NCBI RefSeq assembly: GCF_012427705.1
Contig: NZ_CP048602.1
Location: 2,480,001 to 2,544,000, forward strand
Length of the DNA stretch: 64,000 nt
Direction of reading: 5' to 3'
Source: Vreelandella piezotolerans
Lineage (GTDB): Bacteria > Pseudomonadota > Gammaproteobacteria > Pseudomonadales > Halomonadaceae
The translations under genes and the position numbers were made by a program. This document shows positions 44,697-54,299 of the stretch, piece by piece. The notes under the pieces are model-generated. The model was not told the DNA's origin. It saw only the letters and a program-made list of their open reading frames with translations, and did not search any database. Within the stretch, counting starts at the first letter, position 1. Every line of letters begins with the position of its first letter.

Positions 44697-45856
44697 TCGT
44701 TGGGCTTCTCCAAGGCGTTAGGCAACCATTTTTTGATCATGCCGTGTAGGGTATCGGGCTGGTAGGGTTTCGCGAGGATATCGTCCAGCCCGGCGGCGCT
44801 GCAGGCGTCTTGTCCGGCGTTATCGGCATTGGCGGTCAGGGCGATCATGACACTTCGTTTGGTCGCGTGCTGATGCTCATACCGGCGCCAGCGGCGGGTG
44901 GTTTCCAGCCCGTCGAGTGTCGGCATGAAAATATCCATGAATACCAGGTCGTAGAACGCAGACTGCTGACGCTCGAGCGCCTGTTCGCCGCTACTCACGC
45001 CTTCAACGTGTAGCCCTTGCAATTCGAGCATTTGCCGCGCGAGCATGAGGTTCACAGGGCCATCATCGACGACCAGCACACGCGGGCTTTGCTCGCTGGA
45101 TAGAGGAAGATCGTAGGTATCGGCTTCGTTCACACTCTGCTGAACGAAGTTGGCCAACAGCGAACGAATATCGGCCAAGCGCTCGCGCACGTGGGTGACG
45201 TTTTGCCGACAGGCTTCTGAGGATTCTTCGGTCAGCATGGTGCCAAGATGATCGAACAGGGTGTCGGCTTCCCGCTGCATGAGCGTTAGGTAACCCGATT
45301 TCAAACGCGACTCTTCTCTGGCACGCTCTCTTCCTGCCATGAGGTGCTTGAGCTGCTTTTGCTGGTGGTGTAGGTCATCCAGCAGCGCTTGGTCGGACTT
45401 GGACTGTTCGGTCTCTGCGGTAGCGACATGGCCACTTTTCTGTAACGCGCTCACCAAGCTTGCCAGCTGATCGTTGGCGCGGGTGAGCCGCTTGAGCGGG
45501 CGCTCTTGACTCTCTTCGTCCAGCAGCAACGTCGCATGGGGCATGATGCCTTGCTGCAGCGTATCGATGCGCCGTTCCAGCTCATTGAGGCCTTGGATGA
45601 ACAAGGCATCTTTGAACTTGGCCCGTGCTTTGATCAACATCAAAAACGCGCCAACGTTCAGGCAGCTTCCCAGCAGCAGGGTCAGCGTGAGCCAGAGCGT
45701 GGTGGACCACGAAGCCTGGCCAGGTGACATTAACCAAATCACGGCACCTACCAACACACAGAGCAGCACTAAGGCGGCCTGTACGAGGAGCAGTGGCCAT
45801 AACACCGGCCAGATAACGGCATTCCAGAAGTGCTCTCGCTGATAGCGTTGCATCAT
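44693..45856 (-). CDS. Membrane-anchored receiver-domain protein
   Basis: About 387 residues from the ATG at 45856 (AGGA eight bases upstream). Two membrane helices in the first 80 residues, a coiled coil at ~100-190 with long Gln/Leu/Arg heptads, a helical part up to ~260, then a receiver domain: VLVVDDGPVNLMLARQML, phospho-acceptor D in YDLVFMDIFMP, and the lysine in DDILAKPYQ. No kinase ATP-binding domain is present, though the plan resembles the C-terminal part of a BarA-type hybrid kinase. It may sense or relay, or be an eroded kinase. Confidence 0.75.
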   Translation of the reverse strand: MMQRYQREHFWNAVIWPVLWPLLLVQAALVLLCVLVGAVIWLMSPGQASWSTTLWLTLTLLLGSCLNVGAFLMLIKARAKFKDALFIQGLNELERRIDTLQQGIMPHATLLLDEESQERPLKRLTRANDQLASLVSALQKSGHVATAETEQSKSDQALLDDLHHQQKQLKHLMAGRERAREESRLKSGYLTLMQREADTLFDHLGTMLTEESSEACRQNVTHVRERLADIRSLLANFVQQSVNEADTYDLPLSSEQSPRVLVVDDGPVNLMLARQMLELQGLHVEGVSSGEQALERQQSAFYDLVFMDIFMPTLDGLETTRRWRRYEHQHATKRSVMIALTANADNAGQDACSAAGLDDILAKPYQPDTLHGMIKKWLPNALEKPNE

Positions 45857-46033
45857 TCTCGACTTCCTGGTTGGCAAAGGGCAGCATGCCTTGTAAAGAG
45901 CGATGGCGTGAATCCTTACGTTTTATGCCGCACGTTTCTGTGCTAAGTGTACGTCGACACCGCACACCTGTCATGCCACGCCGGTACACCACTCACACAA
46001 AGCGGCACGCCTGCTGCCGTTCCAGGGATTCGT

Positions 46034-46804
46034 ATGTGTTTAATCACGTTTCATTGGGCGCCCGATAGCGCTACGCCGTTTCGCCTGGCAGGCAATCGCG
46101 ATGAGTTCCATGCGCGCCCTACTGCGCCTCTAGGTACTTGGCAAGATGTTCCTTTATATGGTGGCCGCGATTTAGAAGCCGAGGGCACTTGGCTGGCGGC
46201 CAATCGGCATGGCGTTGTCGCCGCGCTCACCAATGTGCGCGACACGCGCTTGATCACTCCTGCAAACGCCCCCAGCCGAGGCGAATTGGTCGCAGGTGCG
46301 CTGACCGCCAGCGACCCTGCCGAGTGGCTCGACGCCCTGGCAAGTCGACATGCCGAGCGCTACGCGGGCTTCAACTTACTGGTGGCGACGACCCACCACT
46401 GCTGGCACTTGCACCGAGGATACGACGGCGTCGCGCTGAGGGAGGTCGTCCCTGGGTGTCATGGGCTTTCGAATGCCGACTTGAATACGCCATGGCCCAA
46501 ACTGCAGGCCGCGCGACAGGCGCTGGCAGACAGCGATGAGCACCGCTGGCGGCGTGACACCGGCGGTGCGCTGCATGATTCCGCGTTTGCGGAGATATCG
46601 CTTTTACCGGATACCGGCGTTGGGCTCGAGCTCGAGCGCCAGCTTTCGGCGGCTTTCATCGTTGGCGAGCAGTACGGCACCCGCGCGACCACATGGTTGA
46701 CGCTCGACGCCCGAGGCAACGCCACCCTGACCGAACAGCGTTTTGGCCCCTTCGGTCGCTATCTGGGTGACACGACGCTAAACGTTCTCTGCGAGACGCA
46801 GTAG
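46034..46804 (+). CDS. NRDE/TANGO2-family protein
   Basis: 256 residues from the ATG at 46034 (AGGGA upstream), not the longer frame upstream. Starts MCLITFHW with a second-position cysteine, a nucleophile-like feature of the family, and has the NRDE signature RLAGNRDEFHARPT at about residue 18. It also has WLAANRHGVVAALTN. Molecular function is poorly known (heme handling has been proposed for eukaryotic TANGO2). Convergent with ptsP; stop is 7 bases from the ptsP stop. Confidence 0.88.
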   Translation: MCLITFHWAPDSATPFRLAGNRDEFHARPTAPLGTWQDVPLYGGRDLEAEGTWLAANRHGVVAALTNVRDTRLITPANAPSRGELVAGALTASDPAEWLDALASRHAERYAGFNLLVATTHHCWHLHRGYDGVALREVVPGCHGLSNADLNTPWPKLQAARQALADSDEHRWRRDTGGALHDSAFAEISLLPDTGVGLELERQLSAAFIVGEQYGTRATTWLTLDARGNATLTEQRFGPFGRYLGDTTLNVLCETQ

Positions 46805-46810
46805 CCGCTG

Positions 46811-49072
46811 TTAATCGCGAGGGGGTAGTAAGTGCGATAGCTGCCACTCGTCCAATCGCTTATTGAGATGCTCATGAACCCGTACGGGCGTATCGAGCTG
46901 CATGATCTCATCGAGCAGCGCTTGGGCGTCGGCCAGCGTGACGCGGCGGATCGCTGCGCGCACTTTTGGCAAGCTGGGGGCGTTCATGGAGAGACTGGTA
47001 AAGCCCATCGCCATCAGCAGCAGCGCGCCCGCCGGGTCCCCTGCCAACTCACCACATAGCGAGATGGGTTTGTCGAGCCGCTTGGCGTCTTGGGCAAGCT
47101 CTTGCAACGCGCCGAGCAAGGCAGGGTGCAGCGCATCGTACAAGCTCGAGACGCGGGGGTTGTTGCGATCTACCGCCAACAGGTATTGAGTGAGGTCGTT
47201 ACTGCCCACCGAGAAGAAATCGACCCGCTTGGCCAGTGCGTCCATCTGATAGATCGTGGCGGGCACTTCGATCATTACCCCCACCTTGGGCCGCTCGACG
47301 CTCATGCCCTCTTCGCCCAGTTCCAAGATGGCGCGATCGAGCAGACGAATGGCTTCATCCACCTCTTCGACGTTGGTGATCATGGGGAACAGAACGTAGA
47401 GGTTGCCCAGGCCGTGGGACGCTTTGAGCATGGCGCGTAGCTGAACCATCAACACCTCGGGATGATCCAGAGTCACCCGCATGCCCCGCCAGCCCAGAAA
47501 CGGGTTGGCTTCCTCGATGGGGAAGTAAGGCAAGTCTTTGTCGCCGCCGATATCCAGCGTGCGCATGACGACCGGCAGGGGCGCAAACCCTTCCAACTGT
47601 TCGCGGTACATGCGCATCTGCTCTTTTTCACCAGGGAAGCGCTCGGTGATCATGAACGGCACTTCGGTGCGGTAGAGCCCCACCCCGCCAATGCGGCTTT
47701 TCAGTAGCGCAGAGGCATCCACCGCCAACCCGGTATTCACCATCAGCGGCATCTCATAGCCGTCGGGGGTTTCACTGGGCAGGTCCTGCTCGTGCTCGAG
47801 TACTTCGCTCAGCACTTTCTCTTCGGCAATCAGGCTGGCATAGCGAGTTTGCAGCTCGGCCGCCGGGCGAACGAACAAGCGCCCCCGGTGACCATCCAGC
47901 ACCACGGGCGCGCCATTGAGACGCGGCAACGGGAGATCGACCATACCCAAAACGGTGGGAATCCCCATCGCGCGTGCGACGATGGCGACGTGAGACGTGC
48001 TGGAGCCCCGCACCGATACCAACCCTTTGAGCTTGTCGCGGGGCACTTCGCCCAGCATGGCTACGCTGATTTCATCGCCTACCAGAATGGCGTTATCCGG
48101 ATAGGTTTCTGGGGTGGAAGGCGTATCTTCTTGAAGATGCGCCAGCACACGGCGGCCAAGATCACGGATGTCCGCCGCTCGTTCACGCAGGTAGTCGTCA
48201 TCTACCCGCTCCAGGTACTGAACGTGGCGGCGAACGACATCGGCCAGCGCCCCAGGCGCCCACTGCCCTTCCCGAATTCGTTTTTCGACTTCTTCGGAGA
48301 GTGCCGCTTCGCCCAACATCTGTTGGTAGACGTCGAACAGCGCCAGCTCTTGAGAGGAGATACGATTGACCAAGCGCTCTGCCGCCGCACGAATCTCATC
48401 GCGGGTTTTGCCAATGGCCTCTTTCAAGCGAGCGATTTCGTACTCTTGGTCGCTGGGAATCAGGTCAGGAACGCTGTTGAGATCGGCGGGCGGGGTAATC
48501 ACCACGGCTTCGCCCATGGCCATGCCGGGCGACGCCGCCACGCCTTTGAACATGGCTTGGCCACCCGGCAGTGCCGGTCGCGAGAGGTTGCCTGTGGCCA
48601 ATGCATGCGCCAGAACACCGGCTAGCTGGGCGGCCATGGTGACCAAAAAGGCTTCGTCTTCGTCGTCGTAGCGGCGTTTTTCCGCTTGCTGCACCACCAA
48701 CACCCCGAGCATGTGCCGCTGGTGGATGATGGGCACCCCTAAAAAGCTGGAGTAACGCTCTTCGCCCGTGGCTTCGAAGTAGCGAAAATGGGAGTGCGAC
48801 CGCGCATCTTCCAAGTTGAGCGGCTCGCTGCGTTTGGCCACCAGCCCCACTAGGCCTTCCCCCAGCGGCAACACGACACGACCCACGGCTTGGGTACGCA
48901 GGCCAATGGTTTCCATCAGCACCAACGACTCCAGCTCTTTATCGTAGAGATAAAAGGAGCACACGTCGGTCTGCATGGCTTTGCGTATCCGGCGCACCAT
49001 GGTCGACAGCGCGGCGTCGAGGTTTCTTGCGCCATTCACTTCTTGAATAACGCGTCGCAGCACCTCAAGCAT
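46811..49072 (-). CDS. ptsP: PEP-protein phosphotransferase of the nitrogen PTS (EI-Ntr)
   Basis: First phosphocarrier of the PTS-Ntr. About 753 residues from the ATG at 49072 (MLEVLRRVIQEVNGA matches homologues). A GTG at 49090 with a better spaced GAGG is also possible. N-terminal GAF domain (1-150), then the EI domains: GVAASPGMAMGEAVV near residue 180, the phospho-histidine in RGSSTSHVAIVARAMG near residue 360, FRTEVPFM-type (here GLYRTEVPFMI) near 470, and DKDLPYFPIEEANPFLGWRG near 540. The final DLTQYLLAVDRN and SLCGELAG motifs complete the PEP site. Lies next to rppH. Confidence 0.96.
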   Translation of the reverse strand: MLEVLRRVIQEVNGARNLDAALSTMVRRIRKAMQTDVCSFYLYDKELESLVLMETIGLRTQAVGRVVLPLGEGLVGLVAKRSEPLNLEDARSHSHFRYFEATGEERYSSFLGVPIIHQRHMLGVLVVQQAEKRRYDDEDEAFLVTMAAQLAGVLAHALATGNLSRPALPGGQAMFKGVAASPGMAMGEAVVITPPADLNSVPDLIPSDQEYEIARLKEAIGKTRDEIRAAAERLVNRISSQELALFDVYQQMLGEAALSEEVEKRIREGQWAPGALADVVRRHVQYLERVDDDYLRERAADIRDLGRRVLAHLQEDTPSTPETYPDNAILVGDEISVAMLGEVPRDKLKGLVSVRGSSTSHVAIVARAMGIPTVLGMVDLPLPRLNGAPVVLDGHRGRLFVRPAAELQTRYASLIAEEKVLSEVLEHEQDLPSETPDGYEMPLMVNTGLAVDASALLKSRIGGVGLYRTEVPFMITERFPGEKEQMRMYREQLEGFAPLPVVMRTLDIGGDKDLPYFPIEEANPFLGWRGMRVTLDHPEVLMVQLRAMLKASHGLGNLYVLFPMITNVEEVDEAIRLLDRAILELGEEGMSVERPKVGVMIEVPATIYQMDALAKRVDFFSVGSNDLTQYLLAVDRNNPRVSSLYDALHPALLGALQELAQDAKRLDKPISLCGELAGDPAGALLLMAMGFTSLSMNAPSLPKVRAAIRRVTLADAQALLDEIMQLDTPVRVHEHLNKRLDEWQLSHLLPPRD

Positions 49073-49158
49073 GGACGTTTTACTATTCACTATTATTTGC
49101 CTCGCTGAGGGATTCTCCCGCCGGTGACCGCTGCGTTTACCCCGCAACGGTGCGCGCG

Positions 49159-49653
49159 TTATCCTTCATCATCTTGTGCCAAGCGCTGCACACGCGGGGA
49201 AAGCTCCCGGAGTGCGCGCCGATAGACCTCTCGTTTGAACGGTACTACCTGCCCAAGTGGGTACCAGTAGCTAACCCATCGCCAACCGTCGAATTCCGGC
49301 TTGGGCGTGGCCGTCATACAGATGCGGTTTTCTTGGCAACGAATTTTGAGTAAAAACCACTTCTGCTTCTGGCCGATACACACCGGCCGTGAGTGGGTAC
49401 GAATCATGCGTCGTGGCAGACGGTAGCGCAGCCAGCCCCGGGTGCAGGCGACAATATCAACATCGTCGGCGGTTAGGCCGATCTCTTCGTGGAGTTCACG
49501 AAAAAGCGCTTGTTGTGGAGTCTCGCTTGCTTTGATGCCTCCCTGGGGAAACTGCCACGCATTTTGCCCTACACGACGCGCCCAAAGCAGCTGCCCCTGG
49601 CTATTGGCAATGATAATGCCAACATTGGGGCGAAAGCCGTCAGCGTCGATCAC
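49159..49653 (-). CDS. rppH: RNA pyrophosphohydrolase
   Basis: Removes pyrophosphate from 5'-triphosphate mRNA ends, starting decay. 164 residues from the GTG at 49653 (AAGG eight bases upstream), whose [17 protein letters not shown] lines up with the E. coli start MIDDDGYRPNVG; ATGs at 49668 and 49659 are further upstream in frame. Nudix box near residue 40: [23 protein letters not shown] (REXXEE present). [21 protein letters not shown] near the end is also typical. Next to ptsP as in E. coli. Confidence 0.96.
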   Translation of the reverse strand: MIDADGFRPNVGIIIANSQGQLLWARRVGQNAWQFPQGGIKASETPQQALFRELHEEIGLTADDVDIVACTRGWLRYRLPRRMIRTHSRPVCIGQKQKWFLLKIRCQENRICMTATPKPEFDGWRWVSYWYPLGQVVPFKREVYRRALRELSPRVQRLAQDDEG

Positions 49654-49816
49654 GGACATCACCTTCATAAATTTTCAGTTGTCCCCATTTTTCCATAAGG
49701 GAGACAACCGTATCAATACAATATAACGCTAAGTGGTTAAACCCAGGTGACTCTGCGATAATCCCGCGCTTTGTGTCGCTTATAATTAACGAACATTGAC
49801 CGTCAAGGGGAGCGCC

Positions 49817-50473
49817 GTGAGTCTGGCCATTTTCGACCTGGATAATACGCTGCTATCCATCGATAGCGATCATGCCTGGGGGGAGTTTCTGGTGGAGCAA
49901 GGCGCAGTGGACCCGGTGGCCTACCGCGAGGCCAACGAGCGCTTTCTCGCCGATTACAATGCCGGCACGCTGGATATGATGGCGTTTCTGGCGCTGGCGC
50001 TGAAACCGCTGGCTGACAATAGCCCAGAGCAACTTGCTGCTTGGCACCAACAGTTTATGATTAGCAAGATCGAGCCGAACATTCTACCCAAGGCGGAAGA
50101 GCTGCTGGCGCGACACCGCACCAAGGGCGATACCTTGCTGATCATTACGGCCACCAACCGTTTCATCACTGGCCCGATTGCCGAGCGGCTGGGCGTGGAC
50201 GACCTGATTGCCGTCGACCCCGAGATGGTCGATGGCCGTTACACAGGACGCGTGGCCGGTGTGCCCAGCTACCGGGAAGGCAAAGTCACCCGCTTGGAAG
50301 CATGGCTGGAAGGGCAAGAGTGCACCCTCGATGATGCGTGGTTCTATAGCGACTCCCATAACGACCTGCCGCTGCTGGAAGTGGTCGATAACCCCGTCGC
50401 CGTAGATCCTGACGATACACTTCGCCAAGTGGCCGAAGAGCGACACTGGCGAATCATGAGTTTGCGGGATTAA
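49817..50473 (+). CDS. HAD-superfamily phosphatase (SerB-like, HAD-IB)
   Basis: 218 residues from the GTG at 49817, with AAGGGGAG a few bases upstream; a TTG further upstream is less likely. Motif I FDLDNTLL near residue 5 (nucleophile Asp), motif II ITATNRF near residue 110, motif III region K at ~165, and the motif IV DSHNDLPLLE near residue 180. A cap domain of helices lies at ~20-100. Resembles the CicA/SerB-related family of small phosphatases; substrate not determinable. Overlaps the diguanylate cyclase start by one base (TAATG). Confidence 0.85.
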   Translation: MSLAIFDLDNTLLSIDSDHAWGEFLVEQGAVDPVAYREANERFLADYNAGTLDMMAFLALALKPLADNSPEQLAAWHQQFMISKIEPNILPKAEELLARHRTKGDTLLIITATNRFITGPIAERLGVDDLIAVDPEMVDGRYTGRVAGVPSYREGKVTRLEAWLEGQECTLDDAWFYSDSHNDLPLLEVVDNPVAVDPDDTLRQVAEERHWRIMSLRD

Positions 50474-51612
50474 TGGCATTCGACCCACCTACCCTATTAA
50501 CGCTAACCATCGCCATTGCCGCTGCAGCGGCGCTTTATTTGCTGATGGAGTGGCGTGGCGCTCGAGAACGGGCGCTGCTGCTATGGGCAGCAGGGTTTGC
50601 CACGATCACGGTGGGCTCGAGTCTTTCACTGCTACGCGCCAATGGTTTCTTCCTGGTCGGCGTGTGGTTTGCCAATGGCCTGCTGATCCTGGCCCACTGG
50701 CTCTTCTTGCTGGGCGTCTTGCGCTTCGTCGGCCAACGTCCCAGCCAGGCCTGGTGGCTGCTGGTCGTCATCTGGTGCGCACTGCTGCTACTCCCCGCCC
50801 CCTTGACCAGCTCCAAACTCTATCTGGCACTCAATTCGTTATTGGTAGGGCTGCTCGCCTTGAGGGCCAGCTGGGCGCTCAAACTGGAGTCCGGCAGCGC
50901 CACTCTCGGCACTCGCCAATTGCACTACGTCTTGTTGATTCACGGTCTTTTTTACATCGCCAAGGGGCTGCTGCCCTTGGCCCCCAACACGCTGGTCGAC
51001 CTCATGGCCTTTCGTGGAGCCATCATTCGCGTTTCATTGGTGGAGGGTGCTATGGCCATCTTGCTGATTGCGCTCTCGATGACCGGCACCGTGCGCTACC
51101 AGCGAGAGCGTCACATCACGCATCTCGCCGAACGCGATGCCTTGACGTCACTGCTCAACCGGCGTGGCTTCGAAACCCAGGCACTTCGCGTGTTAAAACG
51201 CATCACCCCAAGCCAACCTGGGGCGCTACTCCTGGTCGATTTGGACAACTTCAAGCAGGTCAATGACCTCTATGGCCACGCCGCGGGCGATCACCTACTG
51301 ATCGCCCTGGGCGATATCGCTCAACAAACATTGCCAGCGGACGCTCTGATGGCCCGCTTGGGCGGCGATGAGTTCGTATTCCTGCTGAAAGACGTCGATG
51401 ACGATGCTGTACTGCGCATGGGCCAACAATTACGCCAACGGTTTCAAACCGTGGCTTCGCACACGTACCCCACACCCAACCCTGTTTCGTTGAGCCTGGG
51501 CGTCACACGCCTCACCCAGCCCAGCCAAGACCTGTCCAGCCTCCTTGCACGAAGCGACCAAGCCCTATACGAAGCTAAACGTAGCGGCCGAAACCGTATG
51601 GAAATTTGCTGA
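50473..51612 (+). CDS. Membrane diguanylate cyclase
   Basis: Makes cyclic di-GMP, which favours biofilm and exopolysaccharide. 379 residues: six or seven N-terminal membrane helices up to about 200 (LLTLTIAIAAAAALYLLMEW and more), then a GGDEF domain: AERDALTSLLNRRGFE near residue 220, LVDLDNFKQVNDLYGH near residue 255, and LGGDEFVFLLKDV at ~297. The catalytic GGDEF is intact; an upstream I-site RxxD is not obvious. Starts on the stop of the HAD gene, so translation is coupled. Location fits control of the capsule, though linkage is inference. Confidence 0.92.
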   Translation: MAFDPPTLLTLTIAIAAAAALYLLMEWRGARERALLLWAAGFATITVGSSLSLLRANGFFLVGVWFANGLLILAHWLFLLGVLRFVGQRPSQAWWLLVVIWCALLLLPAPLTSSKLYLALNSLLVGLLALRASWALKLESGSATLGTRQLHYVLLIHGLFYIAKGLLPLAPNTLVDLMAFRGAIIRVSLVEGAMAILLIALSMTGTVRYQRERHITHLAERDALTSLLNRRGFETQALRVLKRITPSQPGALLLVDLDNFKQVNDLYGHAAGDHLLIALGDIAQQTLPADALMARLGGDEFVFLLKDVDDDAVLRMGQQLRQRFQTVASHTYPTPNPVSLSLGVTRLTQPSQDLSSLLARSDQALYEAKRSGRNRMEIC

Positions 51613-51701
51613 CGCCACCACCACGAGACATCGGGGTGCCCAGCTACTATACATCTCGACAAATCGAGCACCCGGCTACCACATCACGGTGAATCGAGGC
51701 A

Positions 51702-51780
51702 CCCCCGTAGCACGGCGTAACGACTGAGCGAGAGCAACGAGCGAAAGAGGCACCCACGAAGGCGGCGGCAGCCGCCCCGA
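51702..51780 (-). repeat. Dispersed hairpin element, copy 8 (long form)
   Basis: On the minus strand: GGGCGGCTGCCGCCGCC stem, TTCGTGGGTGCC, TTTCGCTCGTTGCTCTCGC, TTACGCCGTGCTACG. Lies in the 395-base gap between the diguanylate cyclase and mdh stops (51613-52007); head-to-head with copy 9. Confidence 0.85.
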
Positions 51781-51823
51781 TGGCGTTACCGAACCAAACG
51801 TGCCACCAACACCCACCGCGCCC

Positions 51824-51894
51824 CATCGGCAACGCTCCTCGCGTTGCTTCGCGGATGCGCTCCGCTTACGCCGCGCTACGGGTGTATCCACTGA
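51824..51894 (+). repeat. Dispersed hairpin element, copy 9 (short form)
   Basis: GGCAACGC/GCGTTGC stem, TTCGCGGATGCGC, TCCGCTTACGCCGCGCTACG. Its last block is an exact complement of the corresponding block of the long-form copies. Confidence 0.85.
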
Positions 51895-51946
51895 AGCTAT
51901 CCCGCAAGCGACATAACGTTCCATCCAAATCCATTGCGCTGGGCAT

Positions 51947-51975
51947 AAAAAACCCCGCAAGCATGGCTTGCGGGG
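51947..51975 (-). terminator. Rho-independent terminator after mdh
   Basis: On the minus strand CCCCGCAAGC, loop CAT, GCTTGCGGGG, then six T. About 30 bases beyond the mdh stop. Confidence 0.93.
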
Positions 51976-52007
51976 TGGATGCGGTTGGCGGGTGCCAAAC
52001 GGCGCGT

Positions 52008-52985
52008 TTAGCCGAGCAGATGCTCGACGGCGGCGCGCTCTTCACGCAGTTCTTTTTCGGTGGCTTGCATCTTCTCTTTGCTGAACGCGTCCAGTTCGAA
52101 GCCTTGGACGATTTCATATTTGCCACTCTGGCAGCGCACCGGGTAGGAGTAGATGATGCCTTCGGCAATGCCGTAGCTGCCGTCGGAGGGAATCGCCATG
52201 CTGACGATGCCGTCGCAACCCAGCGCCCAGTCGCGCATATGGTCGATGGCCGAAGAGGCGGCAGACGCTGCAGAGGACGCACCGCGCGCTTTGATGATGG
52301 CAGCACCGCGCTGCTGAACGGTCGGGATGAAGTCGTTTTCGTACCAGTCGCGCTCGACCAGATCGAAAGCGGCTTTGCCGTCGACTTTGCACTGGGCCAG
52401 ATCCGGATACTGGGTGGCGCTGTGGTTGCCCCAGATGATCATGTTTTCGACGTCGGTGACGTGCTTGCCGGTTTTCTGAGCCAGCTGCGTCAGCGCGCGG
52501 TTGTGGTCCAGACGCGTCATGGCCGTGAACTGACCTGCATCCAGATCCGGCGCGTTGCAAGAAGCGATCAGCGCGTTGGTGTTGGCCGGGTTACCGACGA
52601 CCAGCACTTTGACGTCACGGCTGGCGTGGTCGTTCAGTGCTTTACCCTGCACGGAGAAGATCGCAGCGTTGGCTTCCAGAAGATCTTTACGCTCCATACC
52701 CGGGCCACGCGGACGTGCACCTACCAGCAGGGCGAAATCGGCATCTTTGAACGCTACGTTCGGATCGTCGGTGGCGACGATGTCTTGTACCAGCGGGAAC
52801 GCACAGTCGTTGACTTCCATCACGACGCCGTTCAGCGCGTCCATCGCTTGGGGAATTTCGAGAAGCTGGAGAATGACGGGCTGATCCGGCCCCAGCATGT
52901 CGCCAGCGGCAATACGGAAAATAAGAGAGTAGCTGATTTGACCGGCACCGCCGGTAATCGCAATACGGACTGGATCTTTCATCAT
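52008..52985 (-). CDS. mdh: Malate dehydrogenase
   Basis: NAD-dependent malate to oxaloacetate step of the TCA cycle. 325 residues, the long (cytosolic-like, group 2) type rather than the E. coli 312-residue type. [16 protein letters not shown] at residue 6 is the NAD glycine loop, [17 protein letters not shown] includes the substrate-binding arginines near 95, TRLDHNRAL near 160, and the catalytic histidine in [13 protein letters not shown] near 190. AAGGAG lies close to the ATGs at 52985/52982, favouring the second. Divergent from the RND operon across a 220-base gap. Confidence 0.96.
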   Translation of the reverse strand: MMKDPVRIAITGGAGQISYSLIFRIAAGDMLGPDQPVILQLLEIPQAMDALNGVVMEVNDCAFPLVQDIVATDDPNVAFKDADFALLVGARPRGPGMERKDLLEANAAIFSVQGKALNDHASRDVKVLVVGNPANTNALIASCNAPDLDAGQFTAMTRLDHNRALTQLAQKTGKHVTDVENMIIWGNHSATQYPDLAQCKVDGKAAFDLVERDWYENDFIPTVQQRGAAIIKARGASSAASAASSAIDHMRDWALGCDGIVSMAIPSDGSYGIAEGIIYSYPVRCQSGKYEIVQGFELDAFSKEKMQATEKELREERAAVEHLLG

Positions 52986-53207
52986 TGCTCCTTGATGGTT
53001 CGCCTAATGGAGGTTCGCCTGGTAAAGAATAGCGCCACGATGTTATGCCCAGACGCTCAAAAACTCAATCAGACATGAGACGACTACCCATTTGCACGCG
53101 GGCTTGATACTCGCTGAAAACGGCCAGTTACGCTATGGTGTGACGGGCTGCGGTACCATCCTTACCGCGCTATCTATTTTGTCATTTCCTTGGAACAGTG
53201 ACTTCCC

Positions 53208-54299
53208 ATGCGACGAATTCCCCCTTCTTATGCGCTGGCAAGCCTGCTGGTGCTGGCGTTAGTGGTTTGGTTGGCCGTCGGCGATTTTCAGCAGTTTCAA
53301 TCGTCTCCGCCAGAGAACAACGCGGAAGAGGCCAACGCCCTGCCCCGTGTGGAGGTCAACAGGCAACAGAGCACACCCTATATTCCCCAGCAGGTGCTGC
53401 AGGGCCAACTTACCGCCGAGCGTGAGACGGTACTGCGTGCCAACGTCGCGGGTTACGTGGCCGAAAAACCTATCGAGCAAGGGGAGAGCGTGAATCAGGG
53501 GGAAACGCTACTCGTGCTGGATAACGACGCCCTGCCCGAGCGCTTACAGCAAGCCCGAGACGAGCTAGCACTGGCCGAAGCTGAGTACGCCGGTGCCCAA
53601 AACCTGCGCCGCCGTGAGCTGATCTCGCAACCGGAACTGCTGCGCCTGCAAAGCGCACTCAGCGCCAGCGCGGCTCAAGTGGCTCAGTTGGAGAAGCAGC
53701 TCGAAGACACCCGCCCCACGGCCCCGTTCGAAGGCGTGCTGGATCGTGTTCAGGTGGAGCTTGGCGACCTGCTCCAGCCTGGCGAAGAGTGGGCGCGCTT
53801 GATCGATGATCGCCGTTTGACCGGCACCGCGTGGGTATCGCAACAGCAGGTGGGCAAATTGGCCGTTGGCTTGCCGGTGACGGCGCGCCTGCTCAACGGT
53901 GGCTCGCTCACCGGCGAGGTCAGCTACATCAGCAGCCGCGCCGAGGAGGCGACGCGCACCTTCTATATCGAAGTCGCCCTGGACAACCCCGAACGCTTGC
54001 GCTTGGCCGGGGGAAGCGCGGAGTTCACCATCACCCTGCCCCCTCGACAGGTGCACACGCTCTCTCCGGCGCTGTTTAGTCTGGATGATCGCGGTCAGTT
54101 AGCCATCAAACATGTCGATGACGAAAACCGCGTGGTGCAAACGGCGGTCGAGCTGGTGAGCGCCGACACCGAACGCGCCTACGTGACCGGCCTCCCCGAC
54201 CCCGTCACGCTGATCACACTGGGCGCGGGGTTGGTGAGCCCCGGCGACGCAGTAACGCCCGTGTCTGCCCAGGAAGGTGGTCATGCGTCGACTGATTAA
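53208..54299 (+). CDS. RND efflux membrane-fusion protein
   Basis: Periplasmic adaptor of a tripartite efflux pump. 363 residues. An N-terminal membrane anchor (YALASLLVLALVVWLAVG, residues 8-25; no lipobox), a lipoyl/barrel-like half (RANVAGYVAEKPIEQGESVNQGETLLVLD), an alpha hairpin of about 60 residues (ERLQQARDELALAEAEYAGAQNLRRRELISQPELLRL), and a beta-barrel (ITRLLNGGS-type region: LTGTAWVSQQQVGKLAVG). It overlaps the pump gene by 17 bases and precedes it in the same operon. No TolC-like gene is in the window. Confidence 0.88.
   Translation: MRRIPPSYALASLLVLALVVWLAVGDFQQFQSSPPENNAEEANALPRVEVNRQQSTPYIPQQVLQGQLTAERETVLRANVAGYVAEKPIEQGESVNQGETLLVLDNDALPERLQQARDELALAEAEYAGAQNLRRRELISQPELLRLQSALSASAAQVAQLEKQLEDTRPTAPFEGVLDRVQVELGDLLQPGEEWARLIDDRRLTGTAWVSQQQVGKLAVGLPVTARLLNGGSLTGEVSYISSRAEEATRTFYIEVALDNPERLRLAGGSAEFTITLPPRQVHTLSPALFSLDDRGQLAIKHVDDENRVVQTAVELVSADTERAYVTGLPDPVTLITLGAGLVSPGDAVTPVSAQEGGHASTD

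Noticed and set aside
47792..48625. Plus-strand open frame of 277 residues
   Set aside because: Antisense to ptsP; composition low in normal protein patterns, no motifs.
51780..53078. Long plus-strand open frame of 432 residues
   Set aside because: It runs antisense through the whole of mdh, which has all catalytic motifs; the frame is a shadow of its GC-rich codon pattern, with no own family features.
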